Positions 37,005 to 46,391 of a stretch of DNA of 46,727 nt are shown here, one piece after another. Positions within the stretch are counted from its first letter, which is position 1, and every line of letters starts with the position of its first letter. This DNA comes from Pseudomonadota bacterium (GTDB lineage: Bacteria; Pseudomonadota; Gammaproteobacteria; Burkholderiales; Sulfuriferulaceae), in the NCBI GenBank assembly GCA_021786845.1, contig JAJYMO010000067.1, positions 1 through 46,727 of the forward strand, in the 5' to 3' direction. The notes under the pieces are model-generated. The model was not told the DNA's origin, did no database searches, and saw nothing but the letters and a program-made list of their open reading frames with translations. A program made the translations under genes and the position numbers.

Positions 37005-38690
37005 ATGTCCAACTCCACCGAAAAACACGCACCCGCTAACTTTATCCGCCACATGATTGATGAAGACGTCAGTCAGAACAAATGGGGCGGGCGTTTTGCC
37101 ACCCGTTTTCCACCCGAACCCAACGGCTATTTGCATTATGGTCACGCCAAATCCATCTGTTTGAATTTTGGTCTGGCACGTGATTATGGTGGCCAGTGCC
37201 ATATGCGTTTTGACGACACCAATCCGGAAAAAGAAGAACAGGAATATGTAGACGCTATCCTCGACGCCGTGCACTGGCTGGGTTTTGACTGGGGAGAACA
37301 TCAATTTTTTGCTTCAGACTATTTTGATCGGCTTTATGCCCTCGCCGAATTTCTGATTCAACAGGGCATGGCCTACGTGGACAGTCAAACCGCTGAAGCC
37401 ATGCGCGAACATCGTGGCACTCACCTCATTCCCGGCCAAAACAGCCCTTTCCGTGAGCGCAGCGTGGCCGACAACCTGGACTTATTTCGCCAAATGAAAG
37501 CCGGAGAATTCCCGGATGGCGCACATGTACTGCGCGCAAAAATTGACATGGCTTCGCCCAATTTCAACCTGCGCGACCCGGTTCTTTATCGCATTCGTCA
37601 TGCTGAACACCACCGCACAGGTAATCTGTGGTGCATTTATCCCCTGTACGATTACACCCACTGCATTTCCGATGCGCTCGAACGCATCACTCACTCCATT
37701 TGCACTTTAGAGTTTGAAGACCATCGACCGCTGTATGATTGGATCCTCGACCAATTGGCGCCACAACTCGGCTGGCATCCGCAGCAAATTGAATTTGCAC
37801 GACTTAATCTCACTTATGTGGTTCTGTCCAAACGCAAGCTCATCCAGCTGGTAGAAAGCCAGGCCGTAGACAGCTGGGATGACCCACGTCTGCCAACGCT
37901 GGTGGGCGCACGCCGGCGCGGTTTCACTGCTGCCGGATTTCAGCTGTTTACCGACCGTATCGGTGTCTCCAAAGCCGATTCCTGGATAGACATGAGCGTG
38001 CTGGAAGAATGTATGCGCGAGGATTTGAACCTGAGTGCCGAACGCCGCATTGCCGTGCTCAACCCGATCAAACTGATCCTCGACAATTATCCAGAAAACC
38101 TTCAGGAAGACTGCTTCGCCCCCAATCACCCACTCAAACCGGAACTGGGTAAACGGGCCATCCCATTATCAAAAGAACTGTGGATCGAGCGCGAAGATTA
38201 TATGGAAACGCCCAGCAAAGGATTTTTCCGGCTGTATCCCGGCAACCGGGTTCGACTGCGGTATGCCTACGTGATTGAATGCACCTGCGCAGATTATGAT
38301 GCAAACGGTCAATTGCTGACTGTACATGCCGAATACCTGCCCGACACCAAATCGGGCACACCAGGTTCAGACAGCGTCAAAGTCAAAGGCAACATCCACT
38401 GGCTGCCGGCAAAAAATGTCGAAGCGTGTGAAGTACGCCTGTATGATCGGCTGTTCAGCGTACCGCATCCGGGAACCGAACAGGATTTCATGCTCGACAT
38501 CAACCCCCACTCGAAACAAATCATTCAAGCCTGGATAGAGCCCGCGCTGACAGGTGCCCAGGCTGAAGAACGCTTTCAATTTGAACGTCATGGCTATTTT
38601 GTAGCAGACCGGATTGACAGCCAGGTTGGCAAACCTGTTTTCAATCGCACGGTGGGATTAAAAGACACCTGGGGGAAAACCCATGCTTAA
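37005..38690 (+). CDS. glnS: Glutaminyl-tRNA synthetase
   Basis: A 561-residue class I synthetase that charges tRNA-Gln. The HIGH-type motif is in PPEPNGYLHYGHAKS, MRFDDTNPEKE follows, and the KMSKS-type loop is VLSKRKL. The C-terminal anticodon-binding beta-barrels are complete. Length is normal. The ATG at 37005 gives the usual N-terminus; the longer frame upstream runs into the divergent TRAP gene, whose start is 45 bases away. GlnRS, as opposed to the amidotransferase route, is usual in beta- and gammaproteobacteria. Confidence 0.96.
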   Translation: MSNSTEKHAPANFIRHMIDEDVSQNKWGGRFATRFPPEPNGYLHYGHAKSICLNFGLARDYGGQCHMRFDDTNPEKEEQEYVDAILDAVHWLGFDWGEHQFFASDYFDRLYALAEFLIQQGMAYVDSQTAEAMREHRGTHLIPGQNSPFRERSVADNLDLFRQMKAGEFPDGAHVLRAKIDMASPNFNLRDPVLYRIRHAEHHRTGNLWCIYPLYDYTHCISDALERITHSICTLEFEDHRPLYDWILDQLAPQLGWHPQQIEFARLNLTYVVLSKRKLIQLVESQAVDSWDDPRLPTLVGARRRGFTAAGFQLFTDRIGVSKADSWIDMSVLEECMREDLNLSAERRIAVLNPIKLILDNYPENLQEDCFAPNHPLKPELGKRAIPLSKELWIEREDYMETPSKGFFRLYPGNRVRLRYAYVIECTCADYDANGQLLTVHAEYLPDTKSGTPGSDSVKVKGNIHWLPAKNVEACEVRLYDRLFSVPHPGTEQDFMLDINPHSKQIIQAWIEPALTGAQAEERFQFERHGYFVADRIDSQVGKPVFNRTVGLKDTWGKTHA

Positions 38691-38768
38691 TCGAAATAAT
38701 GTGTTGAAGTGCATCACACCACGGCCGTTACCCTGTATGCCACCGATTACCCGCCCCTGGGGAGCAAA

Positions 38769-39224
38769 ATGGATTTAATTTTATGGCGGCATGCGGATGC
38801 CGTTGATGGCGAACCCGATCTGTCGCGTGAACTGACGCCAAAGGGCCACCAACAGGCGAAAAAAATGGCGGAATGGCTCAAGCAACGCATCCCGAATAGC
38901 ACCCGCATCCTGGTCAGTCCTGCCGCAAGGGCACAACAAACTGCTGCGGCTTTACAACGCAAATATCAAACGATAAACGCCCTGTCGCCCAATGCCGATG
39001 CCATGACACTGTTATTGACTGCCGGCTGGCCGGATGGCGGCAGCACGGTGTTATTAATCGGACACCAACCCAGCCTGGGTCAAGCGGCTATGCTGCTGCT
39101 GTCTGGACAAGAAGCAGAATTGTCCATAAAAAAGGGAGGCATCATCTGGATCAGCAATCGGGTCAGAAAGGCAACTCAACAACAGCATATCCTGCGTGCG
39201 GCACTGTCGTCAGAGATGATTTGA
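38769..39224 (+). CDS. sixA: Phosphohistidine phosphatase SixA
   Basis: A 151-residue histidine phosphatase of the RHG superfamily. The catalytic histidine is His8 in LILWRHADA; the second catalytic His is in LLIGHQPSLGQAA. SixA dephosphorylates phosphohistidine proteins; in E. coli its target is the nitrogen phosphotransferase protein NPr. GGGGAGC directly before the ATG at 38769 fixes the start; an open frame 20 codons longer is rejected. It follows glnS and precedes nudB on the same strand with 13 bases between. Confidence 0.9.
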   Translation: MDLILWRHADAVDGEPDLSRELTPKGHQQAKKMAEWLKQRIPNSTRILVSPAARAQQTAAALQRKYQTINALSPNADAMTLLLTAGWPDGGSTVLLIGHQPSLGQAAMLLLSGQEAELSIKKGGIIWISNRVRKATQQQHILRAALSSEMI

Positions 39225-39237
39225 CCCCCATGCATCC

Positions 39238-39687
39238 ATGACTTACAAACGCCCCGAGTCAGTGCTGGTTGTGATTCACACCCCAACACTTGAAATTTTA
39301 CTTTTGGAGCGGGCTGATCACCCCGGCTGGTGGCAATCTGTCACAGGCAGCCTGGAGAATGATGAAACGCCCGGTCAGGCTGCGCAACGAGAAGTTCAAG
39401 AGGAAACGGGTCTGATGGTGTCGCCGGCCCATTTACACGACTGGCAACAGATTAACCGCTATAAAATTTACAAAGAATTTCTTTACCGTTATGCACCAGG
39501 GGTAACACATAATACAGAACATGTTTTCAGCCTGCAGGTACCGGCAACACTCAAAATCATCATCGCGCCCCAGGAACACCTTCATTATTGCTGGATGACC
39601 GCGAACGAGGCCGCAGAACGCTGCTTTTCACCCAGCAACGCCGCAACCATCCGTCAATTGCAGAAAACCCATTTTGGACCTGCCTGA
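39238..39687 (+). CDS. nudB: Dihydroneopterin triphosphate diphosphatase NudB
   Basis: A 149-residue Nudix hydrolase removing pyrophosphate from dihydroneopterin triphosphate early in folate synthesis. The Nudix box GSLENDETPGQAAQREVQEE (followed by TGL) fits Gx5Ex7REUxEExGU exactly. The opening YKRPESVLVVIHTPTLEILLLER and the LYRYAPGVTHNTEHVF segment resemble NudB rather than other Nudix groups. folK of the same pathway is at 6413-6964. Converges with the giant c-di-GMP gene. Confidence 0.9.
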   Translation: MTYKRPESVLVVIHTPTLEILLLERADHPGWWQSVTGSLENDETPGQAAQREVQEETGLMVSPAHLHDWQQINRYKIYKEFLYRYAPGVTHNTEHVFSLQVPATLKIIIAPQEHLHYCWMTANEAAERCFSPSNAATIRQLQKTHFGPA

Positions 39688-39761
39688 TTTAATTCCGGTA
39701 TCGTCCAAATTAATCTTGAAACAGCCATTGCTCCCGGATTTCACAGGCTCCCAGGTTCCAG

Positions 39762-42700
39762 CTACAACAGATTAAGTACTTTCCCATCTGTCTTCGCATC
39801 CTTCTGTACCAAATCAACCAGACAATTTAACAATGCCTGACTGGCCTCCCGGTTTTGTGGATCGGCGTGAACATGCTCATGCCAGTCCACGCTGTCTTGT
39901 AAATGGCGGGTCGCCAGGAATCGTGTCAAAGGACAATCCGCATAACTTTGCAGCTGCAAGGTCTTGTCATGAATTCTTTTCCAGTGATAGGCCAAAGCGC
40001 CAATCGACGTTTGAATCCGGTCAGGGATATAAGCCAGTTTAAAATTCTGCTGCCATACCAATAAATCCTGCGCCAACATAGGGTGCGCCAAACCATACCC
40101 CTGCCCATATGAGGCGCCCATCAGCGTAGCCGTTTCAATAAGATCGGCATTTTCCAGCCCCTCAATCACCACTTCGCAATCAAAATCCCGTCCCATTTGT
40201 ACGATAATGCTCAGCAAACTGAGGGTTTGAATGGGGTGCAAATAAATTTTGGCAAGTAAACTCTGATCCATCTTGATGCTGGTAAACCGGGTTTGGGAGA
40301 GGCGCTGCAGGCTGCTAAAGCCGGACCCAAGATCATCCATGGACATGCCCACGCCCAACTGGCGCAATTGCATGAAATGCTCGTCCTGCGTCGTGTGTTC
40401 GATTCGGTCTGTTTCCAGCAATTCGAGCGTCAAACGTTGCGGTGCTATCCCATGGTGACGCAATGCTGTTTCCACCCATTGCACACAATGTCCATCAAGT
40501 AAAGTGCCGGGAGGCAGGTTAACAGAAACGCCCACCAGGACACCCTGTCCCTCTAAAGCAGTCAAGATACTCAAAGCCTGATCCAAACCCAGACGAAACA
40601 ATTGATTCAATTCCACGCTACTCAACAAAGGCAGAAACACATTCGGCAAAACCACTTCGCCATCAGGCAGTTTCAATCGCGCCAAAGCTTCTACTTTGAC
40701 CAGCGCACCGGTATGCAAATTCACGATGGGTTGCACCAGCATCAGCAACCCGCCGGAAAACAATTGCTTGCGGTACATTGCGACCGTTTCCTGCGGCAAT
40801 GTCATCGTCAGCGGCTGGTTCGCCTGCCGCCACAGGGCGAACCAGCGCTGTTGTAATCCCAAAGTAAACTGGCGTGCCCAATGGGTAGAAAACTGATTCG
40901 GATAGCTGCCCTGGATCCCGAGTATGAAGCGGGTAATGCCATGCATGTCCACAACGGGTATCGTCACCATACTGCGTATCGACAAGGCGCGCAAACTTTC
41001 ATGCCAGGGACTGGTTTTCTGATCCTCAGCAAACGCCTCTGAGGTCATGATATGTCTACTGCGCCAAGCCGTGGCCACCAAACCTTGTCCCGCCGCCTGA
41101 TGCTCATCCAAAACTGGCGGTATCGCACGCACTGCTTCCCGGTATATTTCTGCGCCAGAACCGGCACTGGCTTCAACCATAAATACGCCTTGCACATCAG
41201 GACGCAGCACCTCGCATACGCGGACACCAGGCAGATCGGCAATGGCCTGCAATTCCATCTGCTGCAATTCCAGCCAGGGCAGGTTGCCTGGTGTACTTGT
41301 CCGCATCAACAGTTGTTGATAGGCTAACTGAGTGGCATCGCTGGCTTGCAATTCAATTTGGGTATCGTGCTGAATACGCGCATCAATCGTTTGAGCCAGG
41401 TAATAACGGTCTTGCGTGCGCAAAGGCACCGTCAGAAAGTGTTCATTCACCAGTTGGCGATACCGCGTACCGGCTTCCAGCAACGCGGCCCCATTGATAC
41501 CAACCAGGCTGTGCACCACACCCAGATGCTGCGCCCGCGCGGTGATCATTTCACGCGTGGTCTGAGGATTCAACAAAAAACAAACATGTTCAAACTGATG
41601 TGTTTTCAGCGCCTGCATCTCCGTTTCAGACAGCGTCTTTAATATGTTTTGGGTTTGCGGACTCAGTTCGGCATAAAAACGTTCGACAAATTGGCTGGTG
41701 ACACCATGGAGGTGGTCCTGCAGCTTATTCAACAAGTCAGTTGCCCCGGTGCCAAAAGGATCAAAAAGCTGCCCCTGTTTGGGCAATTCTTGTGGTGGTG
41801 CAGCGGCCATATTGCCCACACCGACTTGCCACCACTGTGTACGCTGGAGCTTGCGCAGTTTATTTTGGTACATCGCGGCATCAGCCTGGCGCAGCAGCGC
41901 ATCGGCTTCTTGCGCGTCATGCGGAAATAAGGCCAAACCTATGGTCATCCCCACCATCACCTGCGCCCCGGAATCCAGGGTGAAAGGAGATTCTACTGAT
42001 TGATGCAGACGGTTCATGCTCACGGCAATATCCGTCCCGATTTGCAAAGCATCAAGATCTTCCAGTACCACCACGAATTCATCGCCACCCAGGCGAGCAA
42101 TGAAATCGGACTCGCGCACGTCTGTGCGCATTCGTTGCGCAAATTCCCGCAACAACTGATCGCCAGCTTCATGGCCATACTGGTCATTCACCGGTTTAAA
42201 ATCATCGAGATCCAACAAACCCACTGCCAGCAGTTTATCGGCACGACGCATGCGTGCAAGGGCTTGCGGCAGATAATTTTCCAGCGCAAACCGGTTAGGC
42301 AAACCGGTCAATGAATCATGGCGTGCACGGTAGGCCTCTTCCGTTTGTAAGGTACTGAGCACGTGTTTGCGATCCAGTTCGTCCAGTCCATGGCCTAAAA
42401 AATCAGCCACGCGCCGGCACAGCTGTTGTGTTTCACTGTCAAATGCTTCGGCATGATCAGCCACAAAATCAATCACCGCCCACGGTTGGTCGCCACGCCA
42501 AACCGGGATCGCCAATGAAGACAACCAGCCTTGTGCACGCAAATAACTGTGCCAGGCAGCCATACGGGGGTCGGCAAGGTTGTCATGGTTATAGGCTATT
42601 TTGTGTTCTGCCCATGCCTGTGCCACCAGGGGCACATCGGTTAAAGTCAGATTGGTGAAGTGTTGCAAAGCGCTGGCACCTGCGCCCGCTTGCGCCAATA

Positions 42701-45194
42701 CGCTGATCGCGCCTTGTGCATCCGGTTGGCTAATCCACACCGCATGGAAAATATTATTCTGCGCGAGTTGAGTGCAGGTACTGGCCAGCATGTCAGCTTC
42801 GCCGCGCGATTGCAGCACCACATCACTTTGTGCCAGCAACGCCTGATACAACTGGCGTGTACGCTCCCGTGCCGTCACATCCTCTATCGTCCACACGGTC
42901 AGATTATCGTCTGCGCCCGACAACAGCGTACCCGACATGTCAACCAGCATCACCGTGCCATCCTGACGCATAAATTTCTGTGCGCTGACATGCGTGGAAC
43001 CCTGCTCCCGCAATATGTCATGCTGCTCACCAAAACGCTCGAATTCTGCCGTACTCGTAAAAAACAGACGCGTGTCACGCCCGCGCAAATCCTCTGCTGA
43101 AGCATAGCCCAACATCTTGGCATAATAGGCATTGCAACCCTGTATCACGCGCCGGCGCAACAAGATAATTCCCACCACCGAGCTGTTAAGCAAAGCATTT
43201 TGCACAGACCGGATCGCCAGCATATCCAAACCGTGCGACACATCGTCGACCAAATTTTGAAGCGTGGCTTTCAACTCGTCATCGTACAGATTTTCTTCGC
43301 CGTAAAATAAACTCAGCAATCCCCATATCTTGCCTTCGCGGTGCACAGGCAAGCATGTCGTGGCGGTTAAACCCGCGACCGATGCGCGTTCGCGCCACAA
43401 TGCCAAATAGGGCTCGGAATAGGATGCAGCGTAGATTGCCTGGTCTTCACGCCAGACACGCCCCATCCCGCCCTGGCCCTCTTTCAGCGCGGGATCAATG
43501 GAGATTTTCAAACCGTCCAGATAACCCACTGCGCCACTGGCTGCGGGGAAGTAAAATTGTCCTTGCGCATCAGGGCGAGCAAAACAAACCAGTTTGGCAG
43601 AGGTAAACTGAACAGCTAAATCACACAGCTGTTGTAAAAAACCGGATTCCTGGGTGGCATCCGCGATGGCTTGATTGGCCTCGGCCAGCAGCAAACGGAA
43701 CGCACTCAAGCGTTCAATGCGCGCAGCATTGGCCTGCAATGTCATGTGCTGAAACACCCGCATCAAGGCCAAGCCCAAAAATTGCACCAGTTGCGCCAGC
43801 AATTTCTGAATTTCCACCGTAAAATCATTCAGCGCGTTGGCGTAAACCACCAGCACGGCTACCGGAGTCGCCTGTGTCGCCATGACAACGGGGAAGGCCA
43901 TGGCGACATTTAACCCTGCCAATGCCGGGTGTGCTGCAATAATCAGCGAGCGCGCAGGGTTGCCATTCAAGTCTTCTGGACCGACAGGCCGGTTCTCGCG
44001 GAAGGCCCGGCTGGGTGGCATCGACGCATAGGGTTCATGCGTGCCGCTGCGCGAGAGCGTCAATTGCGCCAAAGCGTCACGCACATCTGCTTGTCCGGCA
44101 CCGACTGCCACCACCTTAAGCCACTCGGTGTCATTCTCGGGCACCGCCACAAACGCACTCCGTAAAGACGTATCAGTCACAATGGCTTCCACCAGATGCT
44201 GATACATCGCCTGCGGCTCATCCAGACTCATCAGCGCTTGCTGAATACGTAAAACGGCAGATTGATATTGCTGCAAGTTGTGCAGTTGCACATCAAGTCG
44301 CTTGCGAGCGCTGATATCGTGCTGCACCCCCACGTAATGTGTAATCTGACCTGTTGGGTTAAAAACCGGACTGATGCTCAATCTGTTCCAGAAAGGTGTG
44401 CCATCGTGACGGTAATTAAGAATTTCGCCCTGGAAGCAGGTGCCGTTTTGCAGTGCAGCACGAATTGCTGCCTGAGTTTCCACGCTGGTTTCCGCACCTT
44501 GCAATTGACAGAATTTTTTACCCAGCAAATCGTCCAGCGTATAACCGGTAAGCCGGGTAAACTCTGCATTGACAAACACCGTTTTCCGATGGGCATCAGT
44601 GATCAATACCCCTTCTGACAAGGCATTCAGGGCGCTGGCTTGTGAACGCGCCGCTTCGTCAAGCGCATCGCGCACCCACACTTTGCCGATCGCTGCAGCA
44701 ATGGTTTCCAACACGTCACACTGTTCGTCTGTAGGCATCCGGTGTACCCGGCTGGACAACGCGAACGTACCCATCACACGACCATGTGTATCTCGCACCG
44801 GCACCGACCAGCACGACATCATATTGAAATCAGCGGCGAGCAGCTTGAGTTGCTTCCATCGGGAATCGTTTAAGGTGTCCTCAACAAAAACGGGCTGATT
44901 TTGCACAATGACATTGCCGCAAGAACCTGATTCCAGGCCCGGCTGTAAATTGGCCAACCGGCGTTTCGCTTCGGCAGGAATGCTGGGCGCAGCATACACC
45001 TGCAACAAACCATTATCATCCAGGCACATGACAGAGGCCACTGTGTGTGGCAATATCTGCTCACCCAGCAGGCAGAATGCCTCAATCACCTTGCGCGCAT
45101 CTCGCTCGGTAAAAAAAAATTCGTAAATACGGTGACGCAAATCAGTCAGCGTGTTGATGGGTGGTTTATCCAAAATAAGACACCTGATAGTCAT
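39762..45194 (-). CDS. Giant c-di-GMP sensor enzyme: GAF/PAS/GGDEF/globin-like/GAF/EAL
   Basis: 1810 residues, soluble, no membrane segment. Order by motif reading: GAF (30-170), PAS (185-300), GAF (325-480), GAF (500-660), PAS (665-780), GAF (790-940), GGDEF (955-1120), globin-like sensor (1145-1285), GAF (1295-1455), EAL (1465-1715), His/Cys tail (1730-1800). The cyclase site GGDEF is at 1036-1040 with the inhibitory I-site RESD at 1027-1030. The EAL domain keeps VEALARL (1501-1507), SVNLP, LELLET, the MDDLGSG pair, IKMDQ and VIEGLE, so both synthesis and hydrolysis look possible. Globin-like candidate haem ligand is His1228. Start uncertain: no good ribosome binding site before the ATG. 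A membrane diguanylate cyclase lies 33 bases upstream on the same strand. Domain edges are estimates. Confidence 0.9.
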   Translation of the reverse strand: MTIRCLILDKPPINTLTDLRHRIYEFFFTERDARKVIEAFCLLGEQILPHTVASVMCLDDNGLLQVYAAPSIPAEAKRRLANLQPGLESGSCGNVIVQNQPVFVEDTLNDSRWKQLKLLAADFNMMSCWSVPVRDTHGRVMGTFALSSRVHRMPTDEQCDVLETIAAAIGKVWVRDALDEAARSQASALNALSEGVLITDAHRKTVFVNAEFTRLTGYTLDDLLGKKFCQLQGAETSVETQAAIRAALQNGTCFQGEILNYRHDGTPFWNRLSISPVFNPTGQITHYVGVQHDISARKRLDVQLHNLQQYQSAVLRIQQALMSLDEPQAMYQHLVEAIVTDTSLRSAFVAVPENDTEWLKVVAVGAGQADVRDALAQLTLSRSGTHEPYASMPPSRAFRENRPVGPEDLNGNPARSLIIAAHPALAGLNVAMAFPVVMATQATPVAVLVVYANALNDFTVEIQKLLAQLVQFLGLALMRVFQHMTLQANAARIERLSAFRLLLAEANQAIADATQESGFLQQLCDLAVQFTSAKLVCFARPDAQGQFYFPAASGAVGYLDGLKISIDPALKEGQGGMGRVWREDQAIYAASYSEPYLALWRERASVAGLTATTCLPVHREGKIWGLLSLFYGEENLYDDELKATLQNLVDDVSHGLDMLAIRSVQNALLNSSVVGIILLRRRVIQGCNAYYAKMLGYASAEDLRGRDTRLFFTSTAEFERFGEQHDILREQGSTHVSAQKFMRQDGTVMLVDMSGTLLSGADDNLTVWTIEDVTARERTRQLYQALLAQSDVVLQSRGEADMLASTCTQLAQNNIFHAVWISQPDAQGAISVLAQAGAGASALQHFTNLTLTDVPLVAQAWAEHKIAYNHDNLADPRMAAWHSYLRAQGWLSSLAIPVWRGDQPWAVIDFVADHAEAFDSETQQLCRRVADFLGHGLDELDRKHVLSTLQTEEAYRARHDSLTGLPNRFALENYLPQALARMRRADKLLAVGLLDLDDFKPVNDQYGHEAGDQLLREFAQRMRTDVRESDFIARLGGDEFVVVLEDLDALQIGTDIAVSMNRLHQSVESPFTLDSGAQVMVGMTIGLALFPHDAQEADALLRQADAAMYQNKLRKLQRTQWWQVGVGNMAAAPPQELPKQGQLFDPFGTGATDLLNKLQDHLHGVTSQFVERFYAELSPQTQNILKTLSETEMQALKTHQFEHVCFLLNPQTTREMITARAQHLGVVHSLVGINGAALLEAGTRYRQLVNEHFLTVPLRTQDRYYLAQTIDARIQHDTQIELQASDATQLAYQQLLMRTSTPGNLPWLELQQMELQAIADLPGVRVCEVLRPDVQGVFMVEASAGSGAEIYREAVRAIPPVLDEHQAAGQGLVATAWRSRHIMTSEAFAEDQKTSPWHESLRALSIRSMVTIPVVDMHGITRFILGIQGSYPNQFSTHWARQFTLGLQQRWFALWRQANQPLTMTLPQETVAMYRKQLFSGGLLMLVQPIVNLHTGALVKVEALARLKLPDGEVVLPNVFLPLLSSVELNQLFRLGLDQALSILTALEGQGVLVGVSVNLPPGTLLDGHCVQWVETALRHHGIAPQRLTLELLETDRIEHTTQDEHFMQLRQLGVGMSMDDLGSGFSSLQRLSQTRFTSIKMDQSLLAKIYLHPIQTLSLLSIIVQMGRDFDCEVVIEGLENADLIETATLMGASYGQGYGLAHPMLAQDLLVWQQNFKLAYIPDRIQTSIGALAYHWKRIHDKTLQLQSYADCPLTRFLATRHLQDSVDWHEHVHADPQNREASQALLNCLVDLVQKDAKTDGKVLNLL

Positions 45195-45227
45195 TCTATT
45201 TGTAAAACTCAGGGCAAATACACGCGG

Positions 45228-46376
45228 TTACTGAGACATCATTTTCGCCTTGCCGGACTCTTTTGCATGATACATGCGTGTATCGGCCAAATTGACTAAT
45301 TCCTGCCAGTCATGAACCGAATCTCGCGGCCATTGAGCAAGGCCACCGCTCCACGTCAGGGGCGTCCCGTCCGGGCGTTGCAAAATACGGCTGCGCGTGA
45401 TATCAGTCAGCCGTTTTTCTGCCTGCTCCAGTGTGGCATAAGGCATGACAATGAGAAATTCTTCCCCCCCCCAACGGATCAACACATCCCCATCACGCAC
45501 TGCCGATTGCAATTGATCAGCAACATGCAAAAGAATCGCGTCGCCCATCTCATGGCCATAGAGGTCGTTGATCATTTTAAAGTTATCCAAATCGATAAAA
45601 GCAAGGGTCAACGGAAATTTTTGCCTTTTGGCCTGGGCCAGCTGCAACTGTAAAAATTGTTCTCCACTGCGCCGATTGAGCAACCGGGTCAGCGGATCCA
45701 CAGAGGATCGCTTGAACAAGCTTTTCATGAGCTGTAGCTGACTCAGGGAAGCCATGCTGCTTACCGCAGAAATCAACAAAAGCAACCAAAAAACAACGAG
45801 ATCATTCAGGCCCGGCAGGATGCCATGCCCATGCACGAACTCGGAAATAAGGAACACAACCAGCATGGGCACGCTGAAAAGCATCGTTTCCAGTGCCACA
45901 AAAGGGAAAAGCGCCAAACCGGTGGCCAAAACGAAAGGAAGAAAAGTATAACCCGATGCCAGGGCCGTACCGAATGCATTCAGTTGTACCCCGGCAAGCA
46001 GCCAGCGGCTAAAAAGAAAAAAACTGGTGGGAACCGCCAAAAGGATGCCGACAGCGAGACGGGCGTTGCCCATTTTCGGACCACAACGACAAAAAATGGC
46101 CAAAAACGCAAACAGGATGGTCGCAACAATGCGGCCTCCCGCCAAAAAAAAAGCCACTTTCCCAGGGAAAACGCTAAAATCAATTGCCATCCACAACGGG
46201 GTCAGGACGGCAAAAACAGCCGCCATCATTCGTACCCGGGAAAGGATAAAACGCGCGCGGTAATGAGAAAACAACGCTGAATGCCGTGTACTGCTCAAAA
46301 AATCCCGTAATTCTCCCGGCCCAACAAAAAAGAATTGGCCCAATTGGATTTTAACGTATGCCAAAAAAGCCATCAT
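45228..46376 (-). CDS. Membrane diguanylate cyclase (GGDEF)
   Basis: A 382-residue protein with an N-terminal block of about six membrane helices (about residues 45-215) and a C-terminal GGDEF domain. The active site is RWGGEEF (GGEEF at 303-307) and the inhibitory I-site RDGD lies at 294-297, exactly five residues before it; SSVDPLTRLLNRR and FIDLDNFKMINDLYGHEMGD are intact. It should make c-di-GMP at the membrane under product inhibition. The ATG at 46376 has a GGAG nine bases ahead; an in-frame ATG five codons upstream (46391) has none. Same strand and only 33 bases from the giant gene, so probably co-transcribed. Confidence 0.9.
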   Translation of the reverse strand: MMAFLAYVKIQLGQFFFVGPGELRDFLSSTRHSALFSHYRARFILSRVRMMAAVFAVLTPLWMAIDFSVFPGKVAFFLAGGRIVATILFAFLAIFCRCGPKMGNARLAVGILLAVPTSFFLFSRWLLAGVQLNAFGTALASGYTFLPFVLATGLALFPFVALETMLFSVPMLVVFLISEFVHGHGILPGLNDLVVFWLLLLISAVSSMASLSQLQLMKSLFKRSSVDPLTRLLNRRSGEQFLQLQLAQAKRQKFPLTLAFIDLDNFKMINDLYGHEMGDAILLHVADQLQSAVRDGDVLIRWGGEEFLIVMPYATLEQAEKRLTDITRSRILQRPDGTPLTWSGGLAQWPRDSVHDWQELVNLADTRMYHAKESGKAKMMSQ

Positions 46377-46391
46377 GTGGAATTGCTCCAT

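Noticed and set aside
45825-46280. 151-codon plus-strand frame opposite the membrane cyclase
   Set aside because: Antisense of hydrophobic helices gives a Lys/Gln/Arg-rich product with no motif; the cyclase on the other strand is clear.
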